The notes: a model not told the origin generated them from the letters alone. DNA of 64,000 nt from Streptomyces lacrimifluminis (GCF_014646095.1 NZ_BMMU01000005.1:1-64000); one strand, 5' to 3'; positions 8,351 through 17,625 are shown, numbered from the stretch's first letter. Numbers and translations: made by a program.

Positions 8351-9559
8351 TCAGCGCCGAGCGACACCCTCCGCCCGAGCCGCCGCAGCGACCGCCGCGG
8401 TCACCGCCGGAGCGACCCGCGAGTCGAACGGCGACGGAATCACGTAGTCCGCGGCCAGATCCTCACCGACGACAGCCGCGAGCGCGTCAGCCGCCGCGAT
8501 CTTCATCCCCTCAGTGATCCGCGAGGCCCGCACCTGCAACGCCCCCGCGAAGATCCCCGGGAACGCCAGCACGTTGTTGATCTGGTTGGGGAAGTCCGAG
8601 CGCCCGGTCGCGACGACCGCCGCGTACCTGTGCGCCACATCGGGGTGCACCTCGGGGTCAGGGTTGGCCATCGCGAACACGAACGCGCCCTTGGCCATCG
8701 AGGCCACCGCCGCCTCCGGGACCGTACCGCCGGAGACTCCGATGAAGACGTCGGCGCCCGCCAGGGCGCTCTCCAGCGACCCCGTCAGTCCGGCCCTGTT
8801 CGTGAGCTCGGCCAGCTCGCGCTTGACCGGCGTGAGGTCGTCCCGGTCTGCCGAGACGATGCCCTTGCGGTCGGCGACGGCGACATCGCCGAGCCCCGCC
8901 TCAAGAAGGAACTTCGCGATGGCGACGCCCGCCGCACCCGCGCCCGAGATCACCCCACGCAGCTCCCCGAGCTCCCGCCCGGTGAGCCGCGCCGCGTTAC
9001 GCAGGGCCGCCAGCGTGACGATCGCCGTGCCGTGCTGGTCGTCGTGGAAGACGGGGATGTCCAGCTGCTCCTGGAGCCGCCGCTCGATCTCGAAGCACCG
9101 CGGTGCCGAGATGTCCTCCAGATTGACCCCGCCAAAGGACGGCGCAAGCCGGACCACCGTCTCGATGATCTCGTCCACACCCGTGCAGGCCAACGCGATC
9201 GGGACCGCGTCCACGCCACCGAACTGCTTGAACAGGATCGCCTTGCCCTCCATCACCGGGAGGGAGGCCTCGGGGCCGATGTCCCCGAGTCCGAGGACCG
9301 CCGTACCGTCCGTCACGACCGCGACGACGGACGACTTCCAGGTGTAGTCGTTGACGAGGTCGGGCTGCTCGGCGATGGCGGTGCACACCCGGGCCACACC
9401 AGGTGTGTACGCGAGGGACAGGTCGTCCTTGTCACGGATCGGCACGGTGGCCTGCACGGCCATCTTGCCGCCCCGGTGCAGGGCGAACACCGGGTCGAAC
9501 TCACCGGCATCACTGTCGGTTTCGATGTCGCTGCGAGGATTGACGATCTCCGCTGCCAC
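8351..9559 (-). CDS. NAD(P)-dependent malic enzyme
   Basis: 402 residues, the length of the short bacterial malic enzymes. It oxidatively decarboxylates malate to pyruvate. Visible features are the N-terminal catalytic domain (LSLAYTPGVARVC, TDGTAVLGLGDIGP, PVMEGKAILFKQFGGVDA), the metal and substrate region FHDDQHGTAIVTLAALRNA, the NAD-binding GAGAAGVAIAKFL, and the ANPDPE and FPNQINNVLAFPG signatures. The ATG at 9559 is followed by a short variable N-terminus. The gene is monocistronic, with its own terminator and a long upstream region. Confidence 0.95.
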   Translation of the reverse strand: MAAEIVNPRSDIETDSDAGEFDPVFALHRGGKMAVQATVPIRDKDDLSLAYTPGVARVCTAIAEQPDLVNDYTWKSSVVAVVTDGTAVLGLGDIGPEASLPVMEGKAILFKQFGGVDAVPIALACTGVDEIIETVVRLAPSFGGVNLEDISAPRCFEIERRLQEQLDIPVFHDDQHGTAIVTLAALRNAARLTGRELGELRGVISGAGAAGVAIAKFLLEAGLGDVAVADRKGIVSADRDDLTPVKRELAELTNRAGLTGSLESALAGADVFIGVSGGTVPEAAVASMAKGAFVFAMANPDPEVHPDVAHRYAAVVATGRSDFPNQINNVLAFPGIFAGALQVRASRITEGMKIAAADALAAVVGEDLAADYVIPSPFDSRVAPAVTAAVAAAARAEGVARR

Positions 9560-10242
9560 TTTGTTGTACCCCTTAGGTCTTCACGGTTTGAGGGTGGCCA
9601 CTCCTGGTGAGGGGTGGGCGGGCACCGCGCAAGGCCCCGGTGAGTGATGCGCACGGGCACGAACGCGACGGGCGCGCCGCACACGCGCCCTGAGCCCCTG
9701 ATGAGGGGTGTAAAGAACCTTCTTACCGGACGGAGGACACCGGCGACGACCCCATAACGCGAAGGTCACACGTGGGCGACATGACTCATCACCACACATG
9801 ACCACATACCCGGGCATGATCGATCAAATCGAGAAGCGAGTCGACGAACGAACCGGGCACCGGATCGGGACCCTTGTCGGGCGACGAGTCGCGCCCCGAG
9901 TCCGGCCAAAGCTCTCGCGCGGCCGGGCGTACGGATGCAACAGCCGCTCACCTGGCGAGATACACCGAAGATCCTCCGGGCGGAACGGTTGATTCCCGTA
10001 GAAGATCCGGGAAGCTCCGGCTCTCATGCGCCGACCTGACGCTCCACGGGGGTCACCCGTTATCCGATTTTGACATGGCCGGTCGTCTGAATGCCTCCGT
10101 CCGAATGGCAAGATGCCGTAATCACACAAGGTCGCGACACTCAAAGATGTGTGCACCAGTCGACCGACCCGCCGGCATCGTCCGCCCCCTGGGCGGACGC
10201 CGGCCCCAATGGCTCACCATCCATCCGCCGGAGGAACCCACC
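9560..10242. other. 683-base intergenic region between malic enzyme and the amino-acid ABC operon
   Basis: Divergent promoter region without a convincing gene. AAGAA-CC-TTCTT (9713-9724) is a short palindrome near the malic enzyme start and could be an operator. TTGACA occurs at 10070-10075 but no good -10 box follows at 16-19 bp. The region 9780-9960 can be read in several frames but shows no codon bias or start signal that I trust. Confidence 0.5.
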
Positions 10243-11205
10243 ATGACCGCACGCTCCACCCTTCGTACGACCGCAGCGCACAACCGGCTAGCCGCGGTCG
10301 GTGCGATCGCGGTCGCGGGCGCCCTGCTGCTCACCGGATGCGGTGACCAGACAGACAAGGGCAACGACAGCAGCTCCAGCTCTCCGTCCTCGACGGCGCC
10401 GCTCGCCGACAAGCTTCCCGCGAGCATCCGGAACGCAGGCGTCGTCAAGGTGGGCTCCGACATCGCGTACCCGCCCGTCGAGTACATGGTCGACGGCAAA
10501 GCCGCCGGCATCGACCCGGACATCGCAGCCGCTCTCGGCAAGCAGCTGGGCGTGAAGTTCGAGTTCCAGAACGGAAAGTTCGACCAGCTCATCGTCGGTC
10601 TGCAGTCCAAGCGGTTCAACGTGGTCATGTCTGCGATGAACGACACGAAGGACCGTCAGAACGGCGTCGACTCGGACACCGGCAAGAAGGTCGGCGACGG
10701 TATCGACTTCGTCGACTACTTCACCGCCGGCACCTCGATCCTGGTCCAGAAGGGCAACCCGAAGGGCATCAAGTCCCTGGACGACCTGTGCGGCAAGGTC
10801 GTAGCCCTGCAGAAGGGCACCACGTCCGAGGGCATCGCCAAGACACAGAGCGCGAAGTGCAAGACGGACGGCAAGAAGGCCATCGACCTGCAGACCTTCG
10901 ACACCGACCCCGAGGCGCTGCTGCGCCTCAAGCAGGGCGCCTCGGTCGCCGACCTCAACGACTTCCCGGTTGCCGCCTACAACGCGAAGACCTCAGGCGG
11001 CGGCAACGACTTCGAGGTCATCGGCGATCAGATCGAGGCAGGCCCGTACGGCATCGGCGTCAGCAAGGACAACGCCGAGCTGCGAGATGCCCTCCAGGCG
11101 GCAATGGCCGCGATCATCAAGAACGGCGAGTACGCGAAGATCCTTGAGAAGTGGAACGTCGTGGACGGCGCGGTGACCGAGTCCAAGGTCAACGGTGGCT
11201 CCTGA
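10243..11205 (+). CDS. Amino-acid ABC transporter substrate-binding lipoprotein
   Basis: 320 residues. The lipoprotein signal is visible: basic N-terminus, hydrophobic core and lipobox LLLTGC with Cys33. A family 3 (polar amino acid) solute-binding fold follows (VVKVGSDIAYPPVEYMVDGKA; GFDVDIA-like GIDPDIAAALG; SAMNDTKDRQ). It captures an amino acid outside the membrane for the permease/ATPase encoded next. The start at 10243 is set by GGAGG at 10230-10234; the open frame reaches back to 9874, but that stretch has no signal sequence. It is the first gene of a three-gene operon. The substrate is not determined by the sequence. Confidence 0.93.
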   Translation: MTARSTLRTTAAHNRLAAVGAIAVAGALLLTGCGDQTDKGNDSSSSSPSSTAPLADKLPASIRNAGVVKVGSDIAYPPVEYMVDGKAAGIDPDIAAALGKQLGVKFEFQNGKFDQLIVGLQSKRFNVVMSAMNDTKDRQNGVDSDTGKKVGDGIDFVDYFTAGTSILVQKGNPKGIKSLDDLCGKVVALQKGTTSEGIAKTQSAKCKTDGKKAIDLQTFDTDPEALLRLKQGASVADLNDFPVAAYNAKTSGGGNDFEVIGDQIEAGPYGIGVSKDNAELRDALQAAMAAIIKNGEYAKILEKWNVVDGAVTESKVNGGS

Positions 11206-11237
11206 TCTGCCCGGCGCAACACTGAAGGGCAGTCACC

Positions 11238-12167
11238 GTGACTGACACTGTCGACAAGGCTCCGGCGCCCTCACTGCCTCCGGAGCAGATCAAGGCCATC
11301 CCCGTACGCCACTACGGCCGCTGGGGTGCTGGTGTGGCGGTCGTCGCGCTGCTGGTGATGATCGGGATCGCCTTCTCCAACGCGAAGATCAACTACAGCA
11401 TCATCCCGGACTACGTCACGGACGGGACCATCCTCTCCGGCGTATGGCACACGCTGTACATCTCCGTCCTCGCCATGCTCCTCGGACTCGTCCTGGGTGT
11501 GGTTCTCGCGGTGATGCGGATGTCGTCGAACCCCGTCACGAGCACCGTGGCCTGGTTCTATGTCTGGTTCTTCCGTGGCACGCCCGTGCTGGTCCAGCTC
11601 CTCCTCTGGTACAACATCGCGCTCGTGTTCCCCGTCCTCAACCTGGGGTTCTACAAGGACGAGATGAACCAGGTGATGACGCCGTTCCTGGCAGCGTTGC
11701 TGGGGCTCGGCCTCAACGAGGCCGCGTACATGTCCGAGATCGTCCGGGCGGGCATCCAGTCGGTGGACGAAGGACAGACAGAAGCGTCGCATGCCCTGGG
11801 CATGACCCAGGGCAAGACTCTGCGTCGCGTGATCCTCCCCCAGGCGATGCGGGTGATCGTGCCACCGACGGGCAACGAGTTCATCAACATGCTGAAGACC
11901 TCGTCGCTCGCCTATGCGGTCCAGTTCAACGAACTCATCAAGCGATCCACGGACATCTCCAGCACTTCGCTCGCGGTCGTCGAGCTATATTTCGTGGCAT
12001 CGATCTGGTACCTGATCCTGACCAGCGTGTTCAGCGTCGGCCAGTACTACCTTGAACGGCGCTACGCACGTGGATCGTCGCGCAACCTGCCACCGACCCC
12101 ACTCCAGCGTCTGAGGAAGAACCTCCGACTATTCGGTTCTTTCCGCCGTCCGGAGGTGGCCCGATGA
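11238..12167 (+). CDS. Amino-acid ABC transporter permease
   Basis: 309 residues with about five to six membrane helices and the HisM/GlnP-type permease domain. The EAA-like loop is at [20 protein letters not shown] and [11 protein letters not shown]. As the family usually works as a homodimer or heterodimer and only one permease is encoded, it is probably homodimeric. The N-terminus has a 35-residue cytoplasmic stretch before the first helix. The stop codon overlaps the ATG of the ATPase gene (ATGA), so the two are coupled. Confidence 0.93.
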   Translation: MTDTVDKAPAPSLPPEQIKAIPVRHYGRWGAGVAVVALLVMIGIAFSNAKINYSIIPDYVTDGTILSGVWHTLYISVLAMLLGLVLGVVLAVMRMSSNPVTSTVAWFYVWFFRGTPVLVQLLLWYNIALVFPVLNLGFYKDEMNQVMTPFLAALLGLGLNEAAYMSEIVRAGIQSVDEGQTEASHALGMTQGKTLRRVILPQAMRVIVPPTGNEFINMLKTSSLAYAVQFNELIKRSTDISSTSLAVVELYFVASIWYLILTSVFSVGQYYLERRYARGSSRNLPPTPLQRLRKNLRLFGSFRRPEVAR

Positions 12168-12964
12168 GCGGCATCAGCAAGAGCCTTGGCAAGCCCACGA
12201 GCGGGCACCCCATGGTGAAGGCCGAAGGCGTACATAAATCCTTCGGTCTTGCCCACATTCTCAAGGGCATCGATCTGGAGGTGAATGCGCGTGAGGTGTT
12301 CTGCCTGATCGGCCCGTCCGGCTCCGGTAAATCAACATTCCTGCGATGCATCAACCACCTGGAGAAGATCAGCGCCGGCCGTCTGTCCGTCGATGGCGAG
12401 CTGGTGGGTTACCGGCAGAAGGGCGACAAGCTCTACGAGCTGAAGGAGCGTGAAGTCGCTGCGCAGCGACGGGACATCGGCATGGTGTTCCAGCGCTTCA
12501 ATCTCTTCCCTCACATGACGGCTCTGGAGAACGTCATGGAAGCGCCGGTCCAGGTCAAGCGCGAGTCCAAGGCTGTAGCCCGGGAGCGGGCTCAGCAGCT
12601 GCTGGACCGTGTGGGGCTCGGCGATCGGAAGAGTCACTACCCTGCCCAGCTCTCCGGCGGTCAGCAACAACGGGTCGCCATCGCCCGCGCGCTGGCGATG
12701 GAGCCCAAGCTGATGCTCTTCGATGAACCGACCTCGGCTCTCGACCCCGAGCTCGTCGGTGAGGTCCTCGACGTCATGCGGGACCTTGCCGAGGACGGCA
12801 TGACGATGATCGTCGTCACACACGAGATGGGCTTCGCCCGCGAGGTCGGCGACTCTCTCGTGTTCATGGACGACGGTGTGGTGGTCGAGGCCGGCCATCC
12901 GAGAGAAGTGCTAACAAACCCGCGGCACGAACGGACGCAGGCGTTCCTGTCGAAGGTTCTCTGA
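12164..12964 (+). CDS. Amino-acid ABC transporter ATP-binding protein (GlnQ type)
   Basis: 266 residues with Walker [11 protein letters not shown]-loop [13 protein letters not shown], signature [15 protein letters not shown], Walker [15 protein letters not shown] and the switch histidine in VVTHEM. It hydrolyses ATP to drive the permease. The start overlaps the permease stop by four bases. A 20-bp-stem terminator begins at the stop codon and ends the operon. Confidence 0.95.
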   Translation: MSGISKSLGKPTSGHPMVKAEGVHKSFGLAHILKGIDLEVNAREVFCLIGPSGSGKSTFLRCINHLEKISAGRLSVDGELVGYRQKGDKLYELKEREVAAQRRDIGMVFQRFNLFPHMTALENVMEAPVQVKRESKAVARERAQQLLDRVGLGDRKSHYPAQLSGGQQQRVAIARALAMEPKLMLFDEPTSALDPELVGEVLDVMRDLAEDGMTMIVVTHEMGFAREVGDSLVFMDDGVVVEAGHPREVLTNPRHERTQAFLSKVL

Positions 12965-13009
12965 ACAGGAAAGGGCGCACCGGATTTCCTCCGGTGCGCC
13001 CTTTCCTGT
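12965..13009 (+). terminator. Long perfect hairpin terminator after the amino-acid ABC operon
   Basis: A 20-bp perfect stem (12965-12984 with 12990-13009) with a 5-base loop TTTCC. The convergent secreted-protein gene ends 16 bases beyond it, so the hairpin probably serves both directions. Confidence 0.85.
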
Positions 13010-13024
13010 CAAGCTCGACCGATC

Positions 13025-13459
13025 CTACTTGCCGGAGACATATCCGATGATGGCATTGGACGGGTGCTGGTTGGCACCATTGGCTCCGTCCCTGGCCACC
13101 ACCGCAAAGTTGATGAAGATCTGTCGGCCTTCAGGGAAATCGTAGTCACAGGTGACCGTCTTGCCGGCGCCCTTGGCGTTGTGGCACTCGCCCCTGTCCA
13201 GAATCTTGTTGTGGTTCCCGTTGTCCGCCACATACCAGACAACGACCGACCGAAGCCCATCGGCAAAGTTGTCGAGCACCTCTACCCGGTCGTCAGAAGA
13301 GTAGAAACACGCATATCCGGCCTTGGCGAAGGCCAGGGTGCAAAACTTCGTCACCGTCGCAGAGGCCGGAGTGGTAGCGGTCAAAACCATCCCCGCAGCG
13401 ATAGCTGCAGTGCCTACCGCGGTCAGCGACCTACGCGCGCGCACAGAAATTTGCTTCAT
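13025..13459 (-). CDS. Small secreted protein of unknown function
   Basis: 144 residues. It has a Sec signal peptide with Arg-rich start (SVRARR), hydrophobic core and probable cleavage after ASA (residue 34). The mature part of about 110 residues has four cysteines (40, 51, 92, 104), which could form two disulfides, and a mainly beta-strand look. It is not a family I recognise with certainty; a beta/gamma-crystallin-like or inhibitor-like fold is possible but not shown. The ATG at 13459 follows GGGGAG. Its upstream region (13460-13640) is unusually AT-rich for this window. Confidence 0.75.
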   Translation of the reverse strand: MKQISVRARRSLTAVGTAAIAAGMVLTATTPASATVTKFCTLAFAKAGYACFYSSDDRVEVLDNFADGLRSVVVWYVADNGNHNKILDRGECHNAKGAGKTVTCDYDFPEGRQIFINFAVVARDGANGANQHPSNAIIGYVSGK

Positions 13460-13558
13460 TTACGGCTCACTCCCCGTTTCACACAAGATGTTCTGGAGAA
13501 GATCTTGTGGAGCAATCCTGGGCGTGTCAAGGAACCCATTCGAAATCTGAGGGAAAAT

Positions 13559-13585
13559 TGAGCCTGTTCCGGAAAATCCGGCTCA
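13559..13585 (-). terminator. Weak hairpin downstream of the methyltransferase gene
   Basis: The inverted repeat TGAGCC/GGCTCA encloses two CCGG boxes. It is a plausible but weak terminator for the minus-strand methyltransferase ending at 13643. Confidence 0.35.
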
Positions 13586-13642
13586 CTTTCCGAGAACCGA
13601 ACGATAAACCCGCCGAACCCATCCGAAACGACCGGAATTCCA

Positions 13643-14422
13643 TCACCTCAGCGCGAGCAACAGCGTGTCCGAGGGTGAGCACCACACGGGACGGGCCTCC
13701 GTGAACCCCTTCTCGCGCAGCACACGCGCGTGCCACCCGGCGGAGGGCGTGTCGCCCTCGGCGTGCTCACCATAGATCTCGAAGCGGCGGGCGGTCGGCC
13801 CGGCGAGGACGGGGTCCTGGGCGGCGAGCCGCCACCATTCCGCCCAGTCGACGGCGCCGTCGTGTTTGGCCTGATCCATACGTGCGTGGCGCAGTGCGCG
13901 CTCCGCCGCGTTGATCCGGGGCGTGCTGTCGTCGATCATGTGGTCCGCGTTCATGAACAGACCGCCGTCGCGGACGAGCTCCGCGATCCGGCCGTAGAGG
14001 TCCGCGAGGGGTTCGCTGTGCAGCCAGTGCAGGGCGGTGGCGGTCAGAACGGCGTCGTACGAGTCGTGCGGCAGCCCGCTCGCCCACCGCGGGTCCTTGA
14101 GGTCGGCCGTGACGAAGGTGACGCGGTCGTCTCCCGCGAAGGTGCCCTCGGCGATGGCGAGGAGCGCCGGGTCGAGGTCGACACCGACGCTGGCGGCCTG
14201 CGGGAACCGGTCGAGCAGCCGGGACGTGATACTTCCCGTGCCGCACGCGAGGTCGAGCACGCGCGGGGCGGGGCCGACGAGGGCCTCGACCATGTCGAGC
14301 ATGACCCGGAACCGTTCCTCACGGTCCGGCATGTACCACTCCTGCTGCCGGTCCCAGCTCGTCTGCCAGGCGTTCCAGTCGGTGCCGGCGTTCGTCCCGG
14401 TGGTGCCCGTAGTGGTGGTCAT
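13643..14422 (-). CDS. Class I SAM-dependent methyltransferase
   Basis: 259 residues. Motif I VLDLACGTGSI, the motif II acidic residue in ASVGVDLDP and the later DAVLTATALHWL are those of the methyltransferase-11/25 group. The N-terminus is a short Thr/Gly-rich stretch. The substrate cannot be read from the sequence. It is divergent from the CGNR gene at 14547, with 124 bases of promoter region between the two. Confidence 0.88.
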   Translation of the reverse strand: MTTTTGTTGTNAGTDWNAWQTSWDRQQEWYMPDREERFRVMLDMVEALVGPAPRVLDLACGTGSITSRLLDRFPQAASVGVDLDPALLAIAEGTFAGDDRVTFVTADLKDPRWASGLPHDSYDAVLTATALHWLHSEPLADLYGRIAELVRDGGLFMNADHMIDDSTPRINAAERALRHARMDQAKHDGAVDWAEWWRLAAQDPVLAGPTARRFEIYGEHAEGDTPSAGWHARVLREKGFTEARPVWCSPSDTLLLALR

Positions 14423-14546
14423 GGAAAACCCCTCCGCGTCGGTCGCTCACTCGCCCGCTTCACCCGCATGCGTAATACCCTGGAAGCAATATCAGCCGTT
14501 ACTTCCTCGCATCCACGACCATAGAGCGCCCTCGTAAGGACTACAA

Positions 14547-15194
14547 GTGGAACTGGCCTATTACTCGGACTACGCCGTGCGCCTCGTCAACACCGAGGAA
14601 CCGGCCCGCGGAAAGGACTCGCTGACCTCGATCGACGCCGTCCGCGATCTCTTCGGCGCCAACCAGCAGGCCGCCCGCCGCGCCGCCGACGCCGACGTGA
14701 CCCGGTTCCGCTCCGTACGGGCCCGCCTGCGCGCGGTCTTCGAAGCGGCGGACACGGGGGACGAGACGCTCTCCGTGGACCTGCTGAACTCGCTCCTGCT
14801 GGAGTTCCCGGTGAGCCCGCAGATCTCCGGGCACACCGCGTCCGACGAAAGGAGGGGCCGGGACGACGACGGCCGCCCGCTGTGGCACATGCACCTCGCC
14901 GACCACCCGTCGAACGCGACGGCGGGCTACGCGGCCATCGCCGCCATGGGCCTGGCCTTCCACCTCACCGAGTACGGCGTGGACCGCCTCGGCCTGTGCG
15001 AGGCACCGCCCTGCCGCAACGCCTACCTCGACACCTCGACGAACCGCTCCCGGCGCTACTGCTCCGACCGCTGCGCGACCCGGGCCAACGTGGCCGCCTA
15101 CCGCGCCCGCAAGCGCCTGGAGGCGGACCGGTCCGAGAAGACGGGCCTGGCGGCCGACACCGCCCAGCGCAGCAGCGTCACCGGCGAGCGCTGA
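14547..15194 (+). CDS. CGNR zinc-finger domain protein
   Basis: 215 residues. The N-terminal ABATE/stress-type domain (VRLVNTEEPARGKDSL) is followed by a C-terminal zinc finger with CEAPPCRNAYLD and RRYCSDRCATRANVAAYRAR, where CATR replaces the usual CGNR. These are putative transcription regulators. The GTG at 14547 has AAGGA upstream. Its 3' end overlaps the 3' end of sodX on the other strand by 97 bases. Confidence 0.85.
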   Translation: MELAYYSDYAVRLVNTEEPARGKDSLTSIDAVRDLFGANQQAARRAADADVTRFRSVRARLRAVFEAADTGDETLSVDLLNSLLLEFPVSPQISGHTASDERRGRDDDGRPLWHMHLADHPSNATAGYAAIAAMGLAFHLTEYGVDRLGLCEAPPCRNAYLDTSTNRSRRYCSDRCATRANVAAYRARKRLEADRSEKTGLAADTAQRSSVTGER

Positions 15195-15568
15195 CCGGGC
15201 TTGAGCGGCCGGTACCGGAACCGGACCCTGCCGAGGATCAGATCGTGCGGCACGGTGCCGTAGTCGGTGCTGTCGCCGCCGGCGAAGGAGTTGTCCCCGA
15301 GCACCCACCAACCGCCCTCGCGGCGCTCCGCGGCCCGTTTGACGACCAGTAGGTCCTGCTGGAACGGATGACGCAGGACGACGATGTCGCCGACCCTCAC
15401 CCGGTTCCCGTACCGCACCACGAGAAAGTCGCCGGGATACAGCGTGGGCACCATGGACGGTCCGGTCACGGCGACCCATCCGAAGTGCTTCGCGACCCCT
15501 CGGCGCTCGCTCCCGTGCTCGCTTCCCTGTTCGCTTCCGTGTTCGCTCTCCTGCGACAGCTCCGGCAT
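15098..15568 (-). CDS. sodX: Nickel-type superoxide dismutase maturation protease SodX
   Basis: 156 residues of the S24/S26 signal-peptidase-like family. The catalytic serine is in TGPSMVPTL (Ser38), the general base Lys77 is in LLVVKRAA, and the S26 box is GDNS (91-94). It is thought to remove the N-terminal propeptide of SodN so that the nickel hook can form. There is no transmembrane segment, consistent with cytoplasmic action. The N-terminus carries a short Ser/Glu/His/Gly repeat (SEHGSEQGSEHGS). It is divergent from sodN, 144 bases apart, the usual actinobacterial arrangement. Confidence 0.92.
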   Translation of the reverse strand: MPELSQESEHGSEQGSEHGSERRGVAKHFGWVAVTGPSMVPTLYPGDFLVVRYGNRVRVGDIVVLRHPFQQDLLVVKRAAERREGGWWVLGDNSFAGGDSTDYGTVPHDLILGRVRFRYRPLKPGQRSPVTLLRWAVSAARPVFSDRSASRRLRAR

Positions 15569-15712
15569 CCCGGCACCTCCCCGGTTCCATCCTCCACCAG
15601 TCCCAGTCTGACCCCCTACTTTTGTCCTAAGCCCATGGGGGCACTCGCGAAAAGCCTTCTCTCAGGGAGTAATGTCCAACCTGAGAAGACGATCACGAGG
15701 AAGGAACGCTCC

Positions 15713-16108
15713 ATGCTTTCCCGCCTGTTTGCCCCCAAGGTCAAGGTCAGCGCTCACTGCGACCTGCCCTGCGGTGTGTACGACCCGGCCCAGGCCCGCA
15801 TTGAGGCGGAGTCGGTGAAGGCCGTGCAGGACAAGATGGCCGCCAACGACGACCCGCACTTCCAGGCGCGCGCCACCGTCATCAAGGAGCAGCGCGCAGA
15901 GCTCGCCAAGCACCACGTTTCGGTTCTGTGGAGCGACTACTTCAAGCCGCCGCACTTCGAGAAGTACCCGGAGCTGCACCAGCTGGTCAACGACGCCCTG
16001 AAGGCCCTCTCGGCCGCCAAGGCGTCCACGGACCCGGCGACGGGCCAGAAGGCGCTGGACTACATCGCCCAGATCGACAAGATCTTCTGGGAGACGAAGA
16101 AGGCCTGA
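15713..16108 (+). CDS. sodN: Nickel-containing superoxide dismutase
   Basis: 131 residues, the family's standard length. A 14-residue propeptide (MLSRLFAPKVKVSA) precedes the nickel hook HCDLPCGVYD; after cleavage His1, Cys2 and Cys6 bind nickel and Tyr9 lines the site. It dismutates superoxide in the cytoplasm. The ATG at 15713 follows GAGGAAGGA. In S. coelicolor sodN is induced by nickel indirectly: an sRNA from the 3' end of sodF pairs with the sodN 5' leader when nickel is low. I could not find a clear Nur box here, which fits indirect control. Confidence 0.97.
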   Translation: MLSRLFAPKVKVSAHCDLPCGVYDPAQARIEAESVKAVQDKMAANDDPHFQARATVIKEQRAELAKHHVSVLWSDYFKPPHFEKYPELHQLVNDALKALSAAKASTDPATGQKALDYIAQIDKIFWETKKA

Positions 16109-16123
16109 TGCACGCCTTCTTCG

Positions 16124-16152
16124 AAGGGCCGGTCGCAGGCTGACCGGCCCTT
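16124..16152 (+). terminator. sodN terminator
   Basis: An 11-bp stem AAGGGCCGGTC / GACCGGCCCTT with a 7-base loop, followed by TTCC, lies 15 bases after the sodN stop. Confidence 0.8.
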
Positions 16153-16189
16153 TTCCCTGTCCCTGGCCGCGTCGGCCCGCCCGACGCCT

Positions 16190-16610
16190 ACGGACGATGG
16201 TCCCCGCCCGGCAGTCGACCTCGGACTTCCCCTCGCGCGCGATCGGGTCGGTGACGACGCCACGGGCACGCTCCAGGGCACCAGGTACGCGACGACGAAC
16301 TCAGTTCGGCCTTGTCCCGGTCGCCGCTGGCCGAGGCGATCACCACCCCGTCCGGGCGACCGCGCGGGACAACTCCCGCACCGCCCGCGGGACATCGGGC
16401 ACGAAGTACGGCCTGTGCAGCGCCAGAGCCGCGTCCACGCTCCCCCTGGGCGGCGGCAGTCGCGTGACATCCGCCACGGCGACCGGGCCGGGGACTCCGG
16501 CGAGGAAGCCGGGCGCGTTGTCCGGGCACAGCCGGAACAGGTCGGGCCGGCCCTCGCACAGCCGCTGGACGTACTTCCCGTTGCCGCAGCCGGCGTCGAC
16601 CACTCACCCC
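16190..16610 (-). pseudogene. Frameshifted remnant of a SAM-dependent methyltransferase
   Basis: On the minus strand one frame reads VDAGCGNGKYVQRL (motif I) and continues to VRELSRAVARTG near 16345. The sequence then continues sensibly only in another frame as GVVIASASGDRDKAEL. An in-frame TGA lies directly before the first visible segment. The protein would be about 140 residues and lacks a normal start. This looks like a tRNA- or small-molecule methyltransferase fragment broken by at least one frameshift. It lies in a 580-base stretch between sodN and PPK2 that holds no intact gene. Confidence 0.65.
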
Positions 16611-16688
16611 TTCCCCCGCACTCCCTCCCCCGCAACCGCCCACCTGCTCGACGACGTCAGCGGCTCCGGGGTGCGGGTGGGGCGGCGT

Positions 16689-17573
16689 TCACATGCCGTG
16701 GTCGTCCTCCCCTGCCTCCAGCAGGTTCACCGCCGAGCCCACGATGCTCGGGTCCGGGCTGCCGACGACCTCCTCGTCCTTGCCCGTGTAGTCGAAGCGG
16801 GCCAGGACGCTGCGCATCGCCTCCACCCGCGCCCGCTTCTTGTCGTTGCTCTTCACCACCGTCCAGGGGGCCTGTTCGGTGTCCGTCGCACGGAACATGG
16901 CGACCTTGGCGGCCGTGTAGTCGTCCCAGCGGTCCAGGGAGGCCAGGTCCATGGGGCTCAGCTTCCACTGCCGTACGGGGTCGACCTGGCGGATCGTGAA
17001 ACGCGTGCGCTGCTCGCCCTGGGAGACCGAGAACCAGAACTTGATCAGGTCGACACCGTCGTCGACGAGCATGCGCTCGAACAGCGGGGCCTGGCGGGTG
17101 AAGCGGCGGTACTCGTCGTCCGTGCAGAAACCCATGACCCGTTCCACGCCGGCCCGGTTGTACCAGGAGCGGTCGAAGAGGACTATCTCGCCTGCGGTCG
17201 GGAGGTGTTGGACGTACCGCTGGAAGTACCACTGGCCGCGTTCGCGCTCGGTGGGTTTCTCCAGGGCCACCACGCGGGCGCCGCGCGGGTTGAGGTGCTC
17301 CGTGAAGCGCTTGATCGTGCCGCCTTTCCCGGCCGCGTCCCGGCCCTCGAAGACGACGACCAGCCGGCGGCCGGTCTGCTTGATCCAGCTCTGCAGCTTC
17401 AGCAGTTCGATCTGCTGGAGCCGCTTGTGCAGGTCGTACTCCCTGCGCTCCATGCGCTCGGGGTACGGGTAGTTCTCCCGCCAGGTCTCGACCGGCGTGC
17501 CGTCCGGCCGGACGAGGACGGGTTCGTCGAGGTCGCTGTAGTCGACCTTCAGCCCGGACATCAGGGGAGTCAT
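16689..17573 (-). CDS. ppk2: Polyphosphate kinase 2
   Basis: 294 residues of the PPK2 family, which transfers phosphate between polyphosphate and nucleoside di- or monophosphates. Walker A is FEGRDAAGKGG, the lid and Walker B region is FDRSWYNRAG, and ERERGQWYFQRYVQHLP is typical. The start at ATG 17573 is fixed by GGAGG (17582-17586) eight bases upstream; an open frame to 17609 exists but has no such signal. The neighbouring PiT phosphate transporter supports a phosphate-storage role. Whether it is class I, II or III cannot be decided by eye. Confidence 0.93.
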   Translation of the reverse strand: MTPLMSGLKVDYSDLDEPVLVRPDGTPVETWRENYPYPERMERREYDLHKRLQQIELLKLQSWIKQTGRRLVVVFEGRDAAGKGGTIKRFTEHLNPRGARVVALEKPTERERGQWYFQRYVQHLPTAGEIVLFDRSWYNRAGVERVMGFCTDDEYRRFTRQAPLFERMLVDDGVDLIKFWFSVSQGEQRTRFTIRQVDPVRQWKLSPMDLASLDRWDDYTAAKVAMFRATDTEQAPWTVVKSNDKKRARVEAMRSVLARFDYTGKDEEVVGSPDPSIVGSAVNLLEAGEDDHGM

Positions 17574-17625
17574 ACGGTCGGCCTCCTTGGCATCAACATC
17601 AGCGGTCAATGGCGATCAGCAGCGG

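Noticed and set aside
10070..10098. TTGACA at 10070-10075 as a promoter for the amino-acid ABC operon
   Set aside because: No acceptable -10 box occurs at 16-19 bp, so the promoter was not annotated.
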